NCBI RefSeq assembly: GCF_032362555.1
Contig: NC_083519.1
Location: forward strand, 3,985,501-4,049,500
DNA: 64,000 bases
DNA from: Amyelois transitella
Taxonomy: Eukaryota; Arthropoda; Insecta; Lepidoptera; Pyralidae
Direction: 5' to 3'
This document shows, in pieces, positions 29,648-42,566 of the stretch. The notes under the pieces were generated by a model. It had not been told where the DNA came from, made no database searches, and saw nothing but the letters and a program-made list of their open reading frames with translations. Within the stretch, counting starts at the first letter, position 1; each line of letters starts with the position of its first letter. Position numbers and translations under genes: made by a program.

Positions 29648-32600
29648 TAACTTTAGATCTGTCATTTAATCGAAAAAAAAGTATTCAAAATTAAATTGTT
29701 TGTAAGATGCAATCTGTTACTTATAGTTTCAATACCCTTCGTCTCATGTCCATTATTGCAAAGTGTACTACTTGGTGAAACAAGAAATGAAAAAAGTTTT
29801 TCTTTAATCAGACAATCTGTGGCCACAAGCGTCTGGAAAACTTTCTGCCTTTGTCATAGACTACACAAATGTAGGGACTAACCACATTGTAGCAAATCTC
29901 ACATTTCATATATATATTAACAACAATCATATAAATAAACAAAATATTTGTACCATTTGTGATTTTAATAATACTTAAAGATTAATAAATTACAAAAAAA
30001 CAATGTGCGTATGTAAGAGCTCTCCATTGGTTTCACGCTGACAGTGGATTTTTGAGGATTGCATCATTTTTTACTATTCTGACCCACGAAACTTTGTGTT
30101 AGGCATAAAAATATGACTTGTCTTAAATATTGAAACATCACATGACAAATGATAGTTTTAAAATGTGTCATGCCAACATCACTATACGCGCACGTAATAA
30201 TATTAGTGTAAACATTATTCATACTACCATGAATATTGTTTACTACGTTTCGATTTCAATCACTGTCACCTGCACTAATCGAAAGATTTGAAATAATAAC
30301 TCTTTAATCCCTATATCTTTTAAAATATCAAGCGTTTGATTGCAAATATTTCACCACGGACAATAATCACGAATGATAAATCACAATTTCAAGCGTCATC
30401 ATAAACAGATAAAGTGAATAACATCCTTGCATTATACAAAGAGAATATAGAATATAGTTTATGAAGTTCATAAGCAGTTTTGCGAGACGTGTTCGCAAGG
30501 GCTTGTCGGAGGGTAGGGTCCTACAGTGGTAGCTGCCCTGGCCTCGAATACGAATGGCACAGTAATGAGACCGTGAAAAACACGCGCTCCTCTCAACTCT
30601 GCACTCTATAAAGAAACATCATCATAACCACGCGATAACATTCGCTAATTCGATATGAATAGAAGCGATTTTCGCTTGCTCTGAATGTGAACCAACTCGC
30701 ATGGTATTATCTGATATTATACGAGAAATAATAAGCGACATTTCAACTTGATCATGGTGACTAGAGAAACCAGTTTTATGAAATAAGCATTAAGTAGGTT
30801 AATCTTTCAATACGATTAAGCAACATTTTCTCCCCTTAAGGAAAGGCAAACAAATATGTCGAACCAAGCCAAAAATTATGTACTACGTACACTTGGCCCA
30901 GAGAGCAGCCCGCTATCCACCAGTACTTAATATCCCAGGAATGGGTACCCTAATAAAAACCACCTCCATGACCGTGTTAACAAATAAATATAACATAATT
31001 TGCTCTATAAATAATATAAATTTAACTCAGGTGAAAATGTTTATAAATAAACAAAATTGTCTCTTACAAAGTAATGAAAATGTGTATTCTAAAGCTCGAT
31101 ACAATTCAACAACATTCATCAATCTTTTTCTTTTCAACCACATCTATCAAGATCCTGTAGAAAATATTCAAGAACTGTGTGATCAGAGCTATATTATGTC
31201 GTGCAGCCGTACAAGAAGGCTATTGTATGCGGAGTGCCTTCTCCGCTGGCAGTACTTTACGTTATTCATTGTGCAACGCGTTGCAATCCAAATTTTATGT
31301 CATATTTTCCATATTCCCGAACGGTATCGGCGTTTACTTCATATTCGTAGTTCAAAGTAAACTTTCAATTCGTTAAAAAAGTAAGTAAGAATTACAGGCA
31401 TGGATATTCGATGAATGTACTTTGCCTTGATGTTCAGTAGCTAAGTGACATTTCCTCTTTTAGTAGCTCTGCTGTAGACAGGTGCCTATTTCATTTTAGA
31501 GGTATAATATTAACACACAATCGAATTTACGTTAAAACTTTTGATTACATCATTCGAGCGTGTTGTAACTACTTATAAGTAGAACTAACATTTTTATTGC
31601 TCTGAATTGCTTGAACTACTTTAACTGAGAAGTGTTTAGGTAAATGTAATTAAGGGTAGAAAGAGAGAGGTCACGTCCCGAATTGTCTGTAGGCTTTTCA
31701 GCTGCTAAACAATGATATCTTATCTGTAGATATAAAAGAAAAAGGTGGACTTCTATTTTTGAAATATACGCCGACTCCACAGAGCAATTCAATAATGTTA
31801 CCATCAAATGGTTTTGTCATTCATTTCTAAATTTGGCTTGATCGTATTACATCTTTTCAAACCCCGACGCAAAAAGGAGAGTGTTACAAGTTTATTACAC
31901 TAAAAAAATATTTTCTGATTTATTACTACATACCAGTTCAACTACGTGGGGCATCAAATTAAAACAACAATAAATTTGTTGAATAATTTTTGGATGACAC
32001 GCATACGATTAAGAAGTTAAATGAACCACTCGTGAGGCGATCATCACTTTATTATCTAAAGAATAATAACTAAGAAAGAAACGCTCACACAGATTCTGTC
32101 ATGTAAAAAACATCACTAATTACAAAGTGAATAAAAATATATCGCACATTCTCATTTAAAAATACAACAAACAAATTGTAATCGTATTACATACAGCTGC
32201 TAAAATCTGGTGTATTAGTAAAGCAATTTGTCGCCAGTCTGGTCGCCGCGAACTTTTCTAATCTAAACTGTTGGCCGCGTTCAATCTTCTAAACTCGTCC
32301 AGTATCCCACTTACGTGACGTCACTATCAACTGAACGCTGCTGTTGTCCGATTGTATTGGTTCCAAATAATTTTCTGTCCAATTCTCTTAGTTGGTTTTG
32401 TTCTGATTGATTTATTGTTCCTGTTCGAGTATTTTGTTTGATACAGGTGCAAATATGTATAAAATGTTTTTAACAACCACATTCGTTTTAACGTTTTAAA
32501 GGCATATAGGTAAATATCAGTTTTATGCATAAGATTAATGTTTTGATCAATATCTAGAAAATATTTTAAATTTAAAACTCAAGAACAATTCCAACTGGAA

Positions 32601-34344
32601 ATCTTTAATCTTCCAGATCAAAAATTTAGACCCCTAAACATTTTATACTTGCTGTTTGTAGGTTTTTTTTCTTCAAACAAGTTATTTAGATTTTTATATG
32701 CGATATTATGTAATTGAACTTTAATTGTTAATTAATAGATTATTTTTTATAAGTAGATGAAAAATAAAATTCATATCGCAAGCTTGTGCGTACAAACCTG
32801 GATTTCTTAAGTCACATCACATAGTTTCGTATCGTAAATGTGGGCGTTCAAACCTGTAAATTTCCATACACGCCGCGGTACAATCGTTCTTCCTTGCTAC
32901 GCGACTCTAACAATGCACTGTCGCATTTCACACAAGTATGTGACAATTTTACGAGGACTTACACGAACAAATTGTACGCGCTGGGAAATTATACAGCTGT
33001 TGCGACTAAATAAAGTTACCATTGTTATTATTTATATTAGTTACTTAAGTAGTATAGGGATAATCAAATACCATGTTTGGCAAGCTTCGTTGCATGTTTA
33101 GGTAAAAAAGCAAAATTATTACGATTTGGCCATCTTTATTCTTTTTTATATGTTTATTATGAACATCGTTTCCATCACAAGGTAAAACTGCCCTTTTTTA
33201 ATTTACTAAGAATTTATTATATTATTAACGTGGAACTGTCAGATCAGATTAATGGATACTTTGAATTGGACAATGATGAGCATAACTCCGGTTCACATTG
33301 GTCGATAACAGAGGAAACTTAAAATTAGTTAGATAATATCAAGTAGTTTATTACATACATACACGTCGACCTAGTAAAAGCATGTTAATAAAAATATAAT
33401 TACGTGTTCATAAAAATTGCTTAGGTGTACAAAAATTTACTTCTCTTTATGGAGTTAACGTTTCTGTATAACTCCAATTTCATTCGAAAAATATTAAACG
33501 ATTATTCAAATTAATAAAACAATCGTATTTGCAGGAATAGAGACTTTAATAAATAATAATAATTTACCTAAAAATATTCTTATTAGCATTGGAGTTCTAA
33601 ATCAAATTAATAAGTCTATCAAGCTTGATAACATGTGCAAATTCTAAGTAGAAAATAATAACTTATTTAATCCACAATCACTCAAACAAAATTCATAATA
33701 ATTCAAAAATGTTATGTCGGTACTATTGTAGGTAATGCTTTAACGACTCTTTCTTTCTCTCTCTTGTTTACTATTTTCTCATTTATTCAGAATCCAACGT
33801 TTCCCAGTCTACAATTAGGCTATATTTTTGAACTCATGCTTGCTCTTGCCCAATGTGAACAGTATGCACCTGTAAAAGAAAATAGGCAAGTTATCGCCAA
33901 GAGTCCCCTGCTTAATCAATTATTTAACAATCTTTAAGTACTACAGACATCGTAAAGTTCTTTATTAGAAAAGTTTGGATCGACGTCAGCAGAGTTTTAC
34001 TCCCAGTACTCGATGTAAAATTAACTTTTCTTTTGTTTAGGTTACAATGTTTATAACTAATAAAGAGAGCTGTGAATTTATTTAATTAAATTCAATTATG
34101 TTCAAAATACAAAATTTAATCTTTATCGAGTTCAAAATAAATTTGTGACAAAGGATTTTCGTGTCTGTTTATTTTTATTTTATAGTAACTTTTGCCCGAA
34201 CTTTAGCAAACGTAAGAATTTCCAAGCTTTGCACGTTTTCGTAATTTTAGTTTATTCTACAATCCTAAAGTTCCAAAATGTATACTTACATAAACGTAAT
34301 CACGTCTTATTTATCTCTTACAAGATGGTGAAAGCCAACTAATA
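29648..34344. other. Long AT-rich intergenic stretch, no supported gene
   Basis: About 4.7 kb. Open frames up to 160 codons occur (30878-31360), but none shows a family resemblance, splice context or conserved motif. A GC-richer patch lies at about 30480-30600. Confidence 0.4.
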
Positions 34345-34520
34345 TGTACAAATAATCACGTCTATATATAGGTACCTTGCAGGGCAGACAGAGCCAACAG
34401 CCTTGAAAGGCCACATTCATCATTATGGCTTAGCGATTAAATTGAAATTCAAATAGTAAATTGCTAGTTTATCGCTTACAAGAAAAATCCCAAGATTGTT
34501 AGCCTTTTCCTAAGTCGCCA
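34345..34520 (-). repeat. Family B repeat copy
   Basis: Minus-strand copy with 'cagggcagacagagccaaca', 'tggcttagcgattaaattga' and 'ttttcctaagtcgcc'. Confidence 0.65.
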
Positions 34521-34819
34521 AAAAATATTGATAAATAAAAAAATTGAAATACCACATCATGTACACAAAGCTTAATATATCGTCTCACCACGTGCCACAG
34601 GTGTGTTTCTCCCCTTACAACTCAAACGCGCTAATTGTATGTTGTTTAGACAAACATCGGTGTTACGCATAAGTTTCCATGTTCCGGCCTTGTCGTTCAC
34701 CTGTGCCTCGTGTTGTGTGTCTAAAAATAATATTGTTTCTTGTAAAGTAATTTAAATTCTGTCTTGAATTGAAAATTGATTTGAGATCTCTATCGCTTAC
34801 TTGGGTGTCTAACTCTGTC

Positions 34820-35037
34820 GGTCGGAGTGGGAAGACCTAGACGAACGTATCTTGATCAAATTAAGGACGTCCTGGTAAAGGGTCAGGTCAAAAGTACCCG
34901 AAACCGCCGAGCTTGCATGAAGAGAGTTATGAATGTGGATGATGCGAAGGAAGTATGCAGAGATCGTGGCAAGTGGAATGAGGTAGTCTCTGACTACCCC
35001 TTTCGGGAAAGAGGCGTGATTTTATGTATGTATGTAT
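34820..35037 (+). mobile_element. 5'-truncated RTE-type LINE copy, nearly identical to the intact element
   Basis: About 218 bp starting at 'gtcggagtgggaagacctag' and running to 'ggcgtgattttatg' plus (TATG)n. It differs from 23127-23336 at only a few positions and still reads GRPRRTYLDQIKDVL without a break, so the truncation is recent. Confidence 0.9.
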
Positions 35038-36929
35038 CGCTTACTTTAATCTAAAAAGGCTTACTGACAATTCTTATAGCAGTACCTTTGCCTGCTGCAG
35101 CTTATAAGCTAACAAAATAAAAAACATACAGCAGATACACGTTATATGGTGTACCTAAAGTGTCGTTTTCGTGCAAATGATTCATTTAGATTTTATTTTG
35201 ATACTGCAATATTATTATCGTTTTTGTCTACCAATCGATTGGGCGAAATTATTTTTTTGTATGTTTGCAACGCGATAACTTTCCAATCGCTACTCTGATT
35301 TTGAATCCCTCAATAGAATAATATTTAAGTTCGTGAGGCATCAAAGTCGGTTAAGTAATTTTTTGACATATTTACAATTTTTTAGTTCGCGACATCTAAG
35401 TTGCGGCGAACAACTACAGTAAATCGATTTTGTAATTTTTTTACTCATCTTGGCGGTTGAAATATATTTTTGCACTGAATATAGAAAACGAAACCAAAAA
35501 ATGCAAATTTTATCAATAAATTTATCTATAAATAATGACTTTTCTAAGATAATTCCAAATACGCTTCCAAGGATATCAGCGATAAGTTTGTGCGAATAAA
35601 TAGTTAAAGAAGTAGCTAATAATTATTAGTTATTCGATGCTGAAATTCCATCCCAAACTCTTCCCAATATTACAAGTTAATCCACTAAATACCAGTACGA
35701 GTGGAGTGAGAACTCGTTAGTGAGTCTTTATCAACAGTTAACTTTCGAGGTAAGCGCTTAGAACAGTAGGCAACAAAATTATGAGATACAGAAGTGTAAA
35801 CAATATAGGACGACGGACTAAGCTTCATTGCCTCACAACAAAAAATGAAAAGAAGCTGAAAGCTGAAGAATTTGAAAGATAAATATATTTATTTTCAAAA
35901 TAGGAAACAAGGTTTCGCTTCACGAAGTCATGTATGTAGTGTAAAATCGGACTTCTCTGGTTTGGTAAAATTCTAAATTCAGGCAAAATTCCCCATTTCT
36001 GCGCTCAATTTCTTACGCTTCTTAGTACTTCCCATAAATCTATAATCAAAAACTGATTCTCATCATGGTCAATATCTGCTTTATTTTATTTCTTTCTGTA
36101 ATTTCGCTATTTGGCATCAGCCGTTGATAAGGAAAATCTTGAGACGTAGTTCTTTTCAGAACTTTCATCGGGGCGCCAGCTCTCGGCCTATATAGGAAGG
36201 TTTTATTGGTTTTCATTAATTTTGTTCAAATGTAAGCGTATTCGATTACCTGACAATGTGCACGGAGGTTTTTTGTGAACTCATCTGATTTTCGCCCGCA
36301 TATGGGAGGCAAAATACGCGAAATCAGCAGAAGTCGAATGCTTGCTAGCTATCTTTTGTTCAATCAAAAGAAGACGTACCAATTCAAATAAGTACGTGCG
36401 TTTTTGTGATATCCCGTTAACAAAATGAATAGTATGATGATATCCAAAATAGTAATGTTTATATCTGGTCGTAATGACCTATAATAAAAACGCCTGATAC
36501 AATTTTAGCTTTATTTTACTGAAAGTAAAGTGCCAGTTAACTTACAATCACACATCACATTTGTACATAAAGAAGCTCAATATTGAATTCAATGCGTGGT
36601 GTTAGAGCAGTTAGGTTATATTAATCATCAAAATCTTAAGTGACTCTTGTCTCCAAATTATCCTTTCCTCAATTCTCTTGAACGCCTATCAACTAATTAA
36701 TTTTATCCTGCCTAAGTTAAACAAAAGATCCTTATCTTGTTCCCACGGATATTTTCAAGAATAACGTCTTTACCGAAGATTTGCTTACTTTGCAAGTAGG
36801 GACCGAAATCTCTTCGCGGTATTATTGGAAAAGTTTGAGCAGCGTTTGTCGTGTAGCTACCTACCCTCGAGGACCTTCGATGTGTGAGCGATATTGGCTA
36901 ATCAATTGAGTTATTCTGTTTATTCATTA
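35038..36929. other. AT-rich intergenic stretch
   Basis: No gene or clear repeat is supported. Confidence 0.4.
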
Positions 36930-37080
36930 CTAGTTTGCGCCTGCAGCTTCGGCCCCGTTATAACCTAAAATTCTTTTGGACAAGAACGCTTGGGAGTTAG
37001 TGATGAATGTCTGTATCAAGTTTATTTATTGATTCTATTTACTTAATATAAAATCTTACTTTCTTATTGATAATATTAGA
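36930..37080 (-). mobile_element. Helitron-like 3' end fragment
   Basis: On the minus strand the sequence ends with a degenerate 'gaagctgcaggcgcaa' block and CTAG followed by T at 36930-36929, resembling the 3' ends at 796 and 41171. The 5' limit is uncertain. Confidence 0.45.
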
Positions 37081-38050
37081 TGGGATTGTGATTTGCTCCT
37101 ACAATATATAATAATAATAGATATATATGTATATACAATATAAAATAGATGTATATTCTATTGTCCGCCGTCAATTCATTCCTTTCTGCCGTACACTATA
37201 TATCATAACATGAAATACTTTACTATTTTCCCGTAAAGTGGTTGTTAAAACGTAACGCGAAAAGTTATGATATAAAATGCATGGGTTATTATAACGATTC
37301 TTGATGTTAATACTCTTGAGAAATTGTTGAAACAACGAGATTTTCTTTTAATTTTTTAATAAATATCAATCCGATTATGAGAGAAAAGTGTTGTTTTAAG
37401 ATTGTTTCTTAACAAATATTTCATTTTCGATTTAAAACTCCTTTTGGTTTTTTCCAACTAGGAATATGCAAGCTTATGAAGGTATATGTTAAATTATTGC
37501 ACCAATAAAAGTCCCAAATATTATAAAATATATTAACACGTTTGGTGAGACGTAATTACTTTATGGATTTGACAAATTAATTTAAAGCAGTTAATATGTT
37601 GTGCTCTATAAATTATATTATTTTCAATTATGATTTAATAAAAAAAACATATTCCCGGCGCAACCCACAGGACACAGAGGTCAGTCACGTTCGCGTCCCT
37701 GGATAATTTATTTATTATTCCAACATTTTTTCACAATAAGTTTCTTTGATATAAAAACAACAAAATACGGTGTCTTTATTTTGTATATTTGCGTACAATT
37801 GGCACGAACTGTTTTATTCAAATCTAATCTCTTTTGCATATTTCGCTGTGAGTAATGAAATAACGCTTATATTATTAACTAGTCTTGTCGGAGTGAATTT
37901 TCTGAAAGCATTTTATATGCTATATTTATACAAACTTTCATCAAAATTGGACAAGCTGTTTTGCCACGACAGCCTATCACCGTATTGCTGTTCTACCTAT
38001 TCCGAATATTTCTATGAAACTTTATCAAGAAAATAAACGAACTGATTTAA
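37081..38050. other. AT-rich intergenic stretch
   Basis: No gene is supported. At about 37905-37975 a phrase like 'acaaactttcatcaaaattg' resembles the body of common lepidopteran non-autonomous repeats but is too short to place. Confidence 0.35.
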
Positions 38051-38300
38051 TATAAATAAATAAATATATACGGGACAAATTACACTGATTGAGTTAGCCT
38101 CGAAGTAAGTTCGAGACTTGTGTTGCGAGATACTAACTCAACGATACTATATTTTATTATAAATACTTATATAGATAAACATCCAAGACCCAGGCCAATC
38201 GGAGAAAGTTCGTTTTTCTCATCATGCCCTGGCCGGGATTTGAACCCGGGACCCCCGGTGTCACAGACAAGCGCACTACCGCTGCGCCACAGAGGCCGTC
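38051..38300 (-). mobile_element. tRNA-derived SINE, copy 2
   Basis: Minus-strand copy. The tRNA-like head with box A and box B lies at 38300-38225, the body runs to 38071 and an AT-rich tail to 38051. It is colinear with the copies at 1931 and 48133. Confidence 0.85.
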
Positions 38301-38342
38301 AAATTCAGATTTATTTATAATTAGTATTAGAACGTGGCTTTT

Positions 38343-38402
38343 CATAGCATTTTCAATCCAGTTGACTCTGTTACCTCCTAAGGGATTAAGACGTGATCAC
38401 CA
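38343..38402 (+). repeat. Family B repeat, 3' fragment
   Basis: 'ttgactctgttacctcctaa' followed by 'gggattaagacgtgatcac', a degenerate tail end. Confidence 0.5.
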
Positions 38403-38606
38403 TTATTTGAATAAGCGTACTTACGTGAATACACTGTTAATCATCTATTGATACCTAATTGAGGTAATTGAAACGTAATTTCCACAGTAATCTAGATATA
38501 GTTGATGCTATTATCCTAGGGTATCCATTGGAAATTACAAGAAAACTAGACTTCATTATCAGACATTTTATTTAATTACAGAAAGCATATACCTACAATA
38601 TTTTTA

Positions 38607-38650
38607 TAATTGTTCTTTCAATATGCATGTACATATTGAAAGAACAATTA
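38607..38650. repeat. Perfect 19-bp inverted repeat with 6-nt loop
   Basis: Arms 38607-38625 and 38632-38650 are exact reverse complements around CATGTA. Cause and role are unknown. Confidence 0.85.
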
Positions 38651-38734
38651 CTATCAACAAAATATAACAGTTAAAAAGTTGTATGTGTAAAAACTAATCT
38701 TTGGAATTATAGCTTGTATCTGGATGAATTTTGA

Positions 38735-39488
38735 ATAATAATAATAATAAAGGCGTCGGGACGTGACGACCCCATCGCCCCCTGGGTCACCTTCCCAGTG
38801 CAATCAGTCTCCGCAGGGCAGCTTGTGGCGAGCTGTTGGGGAGTAGCGACCCCACGGACCTGAGTGCTCCCAGGGGAGGCCCCTGTTCCTCGCCTCCGAT
38901 CTTCCTTCGCCAAGGTCGGGGTGGAAACCGATGAGGGACAGGACCCCTACCTCTGGCTTGCCTTAACCGGCCGGTCAGAGTGGAGTCGCGAGAGCTATAC
39001 GCTCGAAGGATGGAAGTGTAAAATGTCATAACGCCGGGGGTGCCTGACTGGATCACCACGATTTCACGCCCCGCAGTCTCACCTCTCGACATCCTTAGCC
39101 ACCCACGCCGATGTTGCCCCTTTGTTGCTTATTATGGTGACTGATTTGAGGGGCCCATTTAGTGAGTGGCGAGTCACCACCTGCCACATAATAGTCACGT
39201 ATTCATGATTATGGCAGGTGTCCGAACTTCTTCAGCAATAGCCCAATTTAAATCCATCCAAACGTCAACTCCATAACCCATAATCCTTTTCCTTATTTTG
39301 TAATAGCTCCACCTCCTGCCGAGACCTGTTCATGGACATATCATCTATTGATATGCCCGAGAACGGGTTTTGGCAGGAGAACAACATAACATCAACTTCT
39401 CCAAAGGGCCTCTACGTGTTGGATTTATATCCCCACGCAAGCCTCTCAAAAATCCGGGGTGTATAGACCCGTGAAATCTAAGAGGAGA
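38735..39488 (-). mobile_element. GC-rich non-LTR retrotransposon segment with (TTA)n tail
   Basis: On the minus strand about 750 bp of GC-rich DNA ends in (TTA)n at 38731-38750. Its composition contrasts sharply with its surroundings. I recognise the kind of sequence as a common lepidopteran non-LTR 3' segment but cannot name the family. Open frames of 68-101 codons in it have no recognisable domain. Confidence 0.6.
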
Positions 39489-40320
39489 AACATAATAATA
39501 ATAAATATCTTTATTTCTTTCTCCACAAAAACAACTTAAATATAACTTAATATTATAGATAGTATGCACAATACAGCAAGAGATTGTGGAGAACTGGTGC
39601 CCGTGCTAGGTGTCCGAAGAACCTGTGTTACGGGTCACCAGGTCTCACCCATTAATTTATAACTATTGTGGAGTGGAGTGAGTGTAGACGTATACAAAAA
39701 AACATAATATACATAATTATAACATTAAGAAACCACTACAAATAAATCCTCGGTTTCATCATAGGAAAGTGCTTGCAACCACTGAAACAACACTTTTTTA
39801 CAGTTGAACTTATTTAGATTATAAATAGATATCTGAGCGTGAATTTTTTTATAAAGAAAAGGTCCAAGATAATATAAGAATCTTTTTATAAACTCTGTTT
39901 GAACTGTGGGAAGATCGATACGAAGCCTATTATCTCTGAGCAAGGGTTGAGGAGTATAGGGAAGTCGGGTATGTTGCTGAGTCACAACGGCCTGTACAAA
40001 GAGCTGCCTCACTGTAAGCACTCCACAAATTTTGTAAAGTTCAGTCGTGGGGAAAAAAAATGGCTTGAAAGTGCAGACTTTCAAGACAGCCCTCTGAGCT
40101 CTTTCGACCCTGATAAGGTGGGATTTGGCTGCACCGCCCCAAGAAGGGATACAGTACGCAACGATAGATTGACATAAGGCCAAGTAAGTCATACGCAATA
40201 CCTCTGCGCTCGCTACAGTGCGAAGTTTCTTAAATACGTAAATGAGTTTCCTGATGCGACTGGACAGCAATGTAATGTGAGGGACAAAAGTAAGATGTTG
40301 GTCAATTGTAACTAATAAAC
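39489..40320 (-). mobile_element. 5'-truncated CR1/Jockey-like LINE, C-terminal part and 3' UTR
   Basis: On the minus strand, 40320-39725 codes without a break for the end of a reverse transcriptase-type polyprotein. Readable landmarks are TFVPHITLLSSRIRKLIYVF, YLALCQSIVAYCIPSWGG and HLIRVERAQRAVLKV, followed by a stop at 39725. A 3' UTR then ends with AATAAAGATATT and TTATTATTA at about 39490. The polymerase core and endonuclease are missing. The frame is open for about 198 codons, so the insertion is not very old. Confidence 0.85.
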
Positions 40321-40865
40321 TTATACTCTGCCTACCCCGCTATGGACAAATTCCTGTTTAAACTAATCTGTCTTATCCTATATTATTCAACGAGCATTAT
40401 TCATATATAAATCGATCTAGCTGTGTTCTACGTCTGGAAAAAATATGATTACCTATATATTCTTCCAAAACCATTACGCCATCTACGACATTTATTTAGA
40501 ATATTCAAATCGAAATTAAAACCAAACAAATTTAAAATGCCTTGTGTTAGCATAAGAAGACGCTCCTAACTTGAAACGGTCCACAAATATACCTGAATAT
40601 GAAAAGACGGGTAAATATCCTTGTTGTTTCGTGTCAAGTTTCCAACTTCACTGTTTCAGTGCTCATACACAAGTTAATAAATTTTAACACAGAGGCAGAA
40701 AACATGTTTCAGTCTCAGGTATAGTTTTTGGCTAACATTAATAGATCAGATTATTCATTTGGCATTTTGTTTTATTTTAATTGGCGGCTTTGTCTTGGTT
40801 ATGCCAAAGAAAATGATACATTACTCCGATGAATGTCAGTTTACCAATCTTAATTCCATCATTTA
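40321..40865. other. Intergenic DNA
   Basis: A short family B-like piece ('ctctgcctaccccgctatgg') abuts the LINE at about 40326-40345. Nothing else is supported. Confidence 0.4.
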
Positions 40866-40934
40866 GCTGAGAGAGGTCATTTTGCTTAATGATGAAATTG
40901 AGATTCAAATAGTGACAGGTTGCTAGCCCATCGC
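40866..40934 (-). repeat. Family B repeat fragment
   Basis: 'gcttaatgatgaaattgaga' and 'gtgacaggttgctagcccat', the middle part of the repeat. Confidence 0.6.
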
Positions 40935-40977
40935 ATTCACATTTTTATTTATTTGAAAACTATCTAGAAATGTTTTA

Positions 40978-41171
40978 TCCTACTACTATTATAAAGGCGA
41001 AAGTTTGTATGGATGTTTGTTACTCTTTCACGCAAAAACTACTGAACCGATTACCATGAAATTTGGTATGTAGGTAGCTGAAGACCCAGAATAACACATA
41101 GGCTTTTTATCCCAGAGTTCCCGCGGGATTGATAGGGTTTCCATGCGGACGAAGTCGCGGGCGGCCTCTAG
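40978..41171 (+). mobile_element. Short non-autonomous Helitron-like element
   Basis: 194 bp beginning TCCTACTACTATTATAAAGG after A (40977) and ending GGCCTCTAG before T (41172). The interior holds 'ccgattaccatgaaatttgg' and the 'gcggacgaagtcgcgggc' block. Size, ends and A^T target fit lepidopteran Helitrons. It lies just beyond the 3' end of the secreted-protein gene. Confidence 0.75.
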
Positions 41172-41243
41172 TTAAAAAATAAAACGAATAAAGTAGGCAT
41201 TGTTAGGGATAGTAGTAATTTTACAATAATAAATCTTTGAACA

Positions 41244-41249
41244 TTTATT
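41244..41249 (-). promoter_or_regulatory. Polyadenylation signal of the Lys-rich secreted protein gene
   Basis: AATAAA on the minus strand, 43 nt after the stop codon ending at 41292. Confidence 0.6.
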
Positions 41250-41291
41250 GAAAAAAATGTGATAGTATCTAATAAAAAAACACATTTAATT

Positions 41292-42566
41292 TTAATAAGA
41301 CATTTCTTCAATCGATGGCATAAAATCTGGCGTTTCTAAATTATCTGCTTCCCGTTTCTTGAATATGGAAATCTTTGCTTTATGAGTAGTAGTAGGCATG
41401 GTGTTAGATTTAGTGCCAGGTTGAGCCAGTGTACCTTTTTTACTACTTCTTCCACTCTTCTTTCTTTTAACGTCGGACACTGCATCAGACAAAAGCCCAT
41501 CAATCTCAGAGGATGTGCACGGTAAAGATTTCTTTATACTATAAATGTGACAAACACGAGCGTCCTTATGGTGTCCTGATTCATTACTCTCCTTTATTTT
41601 CAAAGCATAAACTTCTCCATTGAAGTCATATTTTGTAACGGACGCTGATTTTAATGGTTTATTCTTTTTAGTTCGTGAAGGTTTAGACGCCACTGAAGTA
41701 TTAGCTTTGGCCTTATGAACGTCTCTTTTGTGTCTGTTTTCAACTAACTGATTCTTGAGTAAATCTTCGTTTAATTCGTCAGAACTAGGACGATTTTTCA
41801 ATAACTGAATATAAGCGTTGCGCTCTTTGACAGCCCGTTCCATGCAATTGAAGCACTTTTGACAAATTAAATCGTCGAAAGGGGATTCTTTATTCTCACT
41901 TACTAAAGGTATTCCATTCGTGTTCAATAGTATTGCGCCGCGTGGAGAATTTTTGTTTACTCTATGCGCATTTTTAATTTCCACTTCGGTTTTCCGGATA
42001 TCAGCATTTCCTGAAATTTTATTGTATAGTTTTTTAACTAAACATTTTTATGAAAATATGAATGAAACAGTTTTTTGAAGCTTGCATAACACTGTACAAA
42101 TTAACCAATTCGTATTTTTATGTACTTTTTATATGTTTAAAATAGTATAAGCACATTAATTTTGTTTAATTAATTAATAATTTTGTTTAATTAATGTACT
42201 TATACCGCTATAATTTACAATAATATTTCCGTATTTTACTAGCCATTTAATGTATTACATTTCGGGTTTTAATAATGACATTAAGCCATGAAATCTTTAC
42301 TAGTATAAATGGGTAGGTTATTGCAACGAACAATTCCTATTTTTTAATTTTTTATTTACGAACGGCTTTATCATGAATGCAAAACTTGAATACGTGACAA
42401 GATTTGAACCTAATAAAAAAAGTTCGCAACTTTTACATAATCTTAAGAAATAAAACTCGAGGTATAAATCCAAAAGAAACATAATGATCGATACAAATAT
42501 CTCACCCAGCGTTTGCGGTAGGAGCGCCACGAGCGCACACAACAACATGGAACTCATTAGTTCCAT
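41292..42566 (-). CDS. Uncharacterised Lys-rich secreted protein, two exons, 259 aa
   Basis: Exons 42566-42506 and 42010-41292 join in frame (780 nt) through a GTGAGA donor and a TTTCAG acceptor. Exon 1 encodes only the signal peptide, MELMSSMLLCALVALLPQTL. The mature part is hydrophilic and rich in Lys, Ser and Thr. Cys70, Cys73 and Cys76 form a CQKCFNC cluster; the other two cysteines are Cys174 and Cys185. The sequence RHKR at 113-116, followed by Asp, fits a furin-type cleavage site that would give an N-terminal piece with the Cys cluster and a basic C-terminal piece. No domain or family is recognised. It could be a proprotein, an extracellular matrix or egg/silk-type protein, or a lineage-specific secreted factor. 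The start, splice and polyadenylation signals are coherent, so it is probably a real gene. Confidence 0.75.

Noticed and set aside
30878..31360. 160-codon open frame as a gene
   Set aside because: No recognisable motif, no splice or promoter context, and composition like the AT-rich surroundings.
38787..39092. 101-codon GC-rich open frame as a gene
   Set aside because: It is inside a GC-rich non-LTR segment with a (TTA)n tail, and long chance frames are expected in such DNA.
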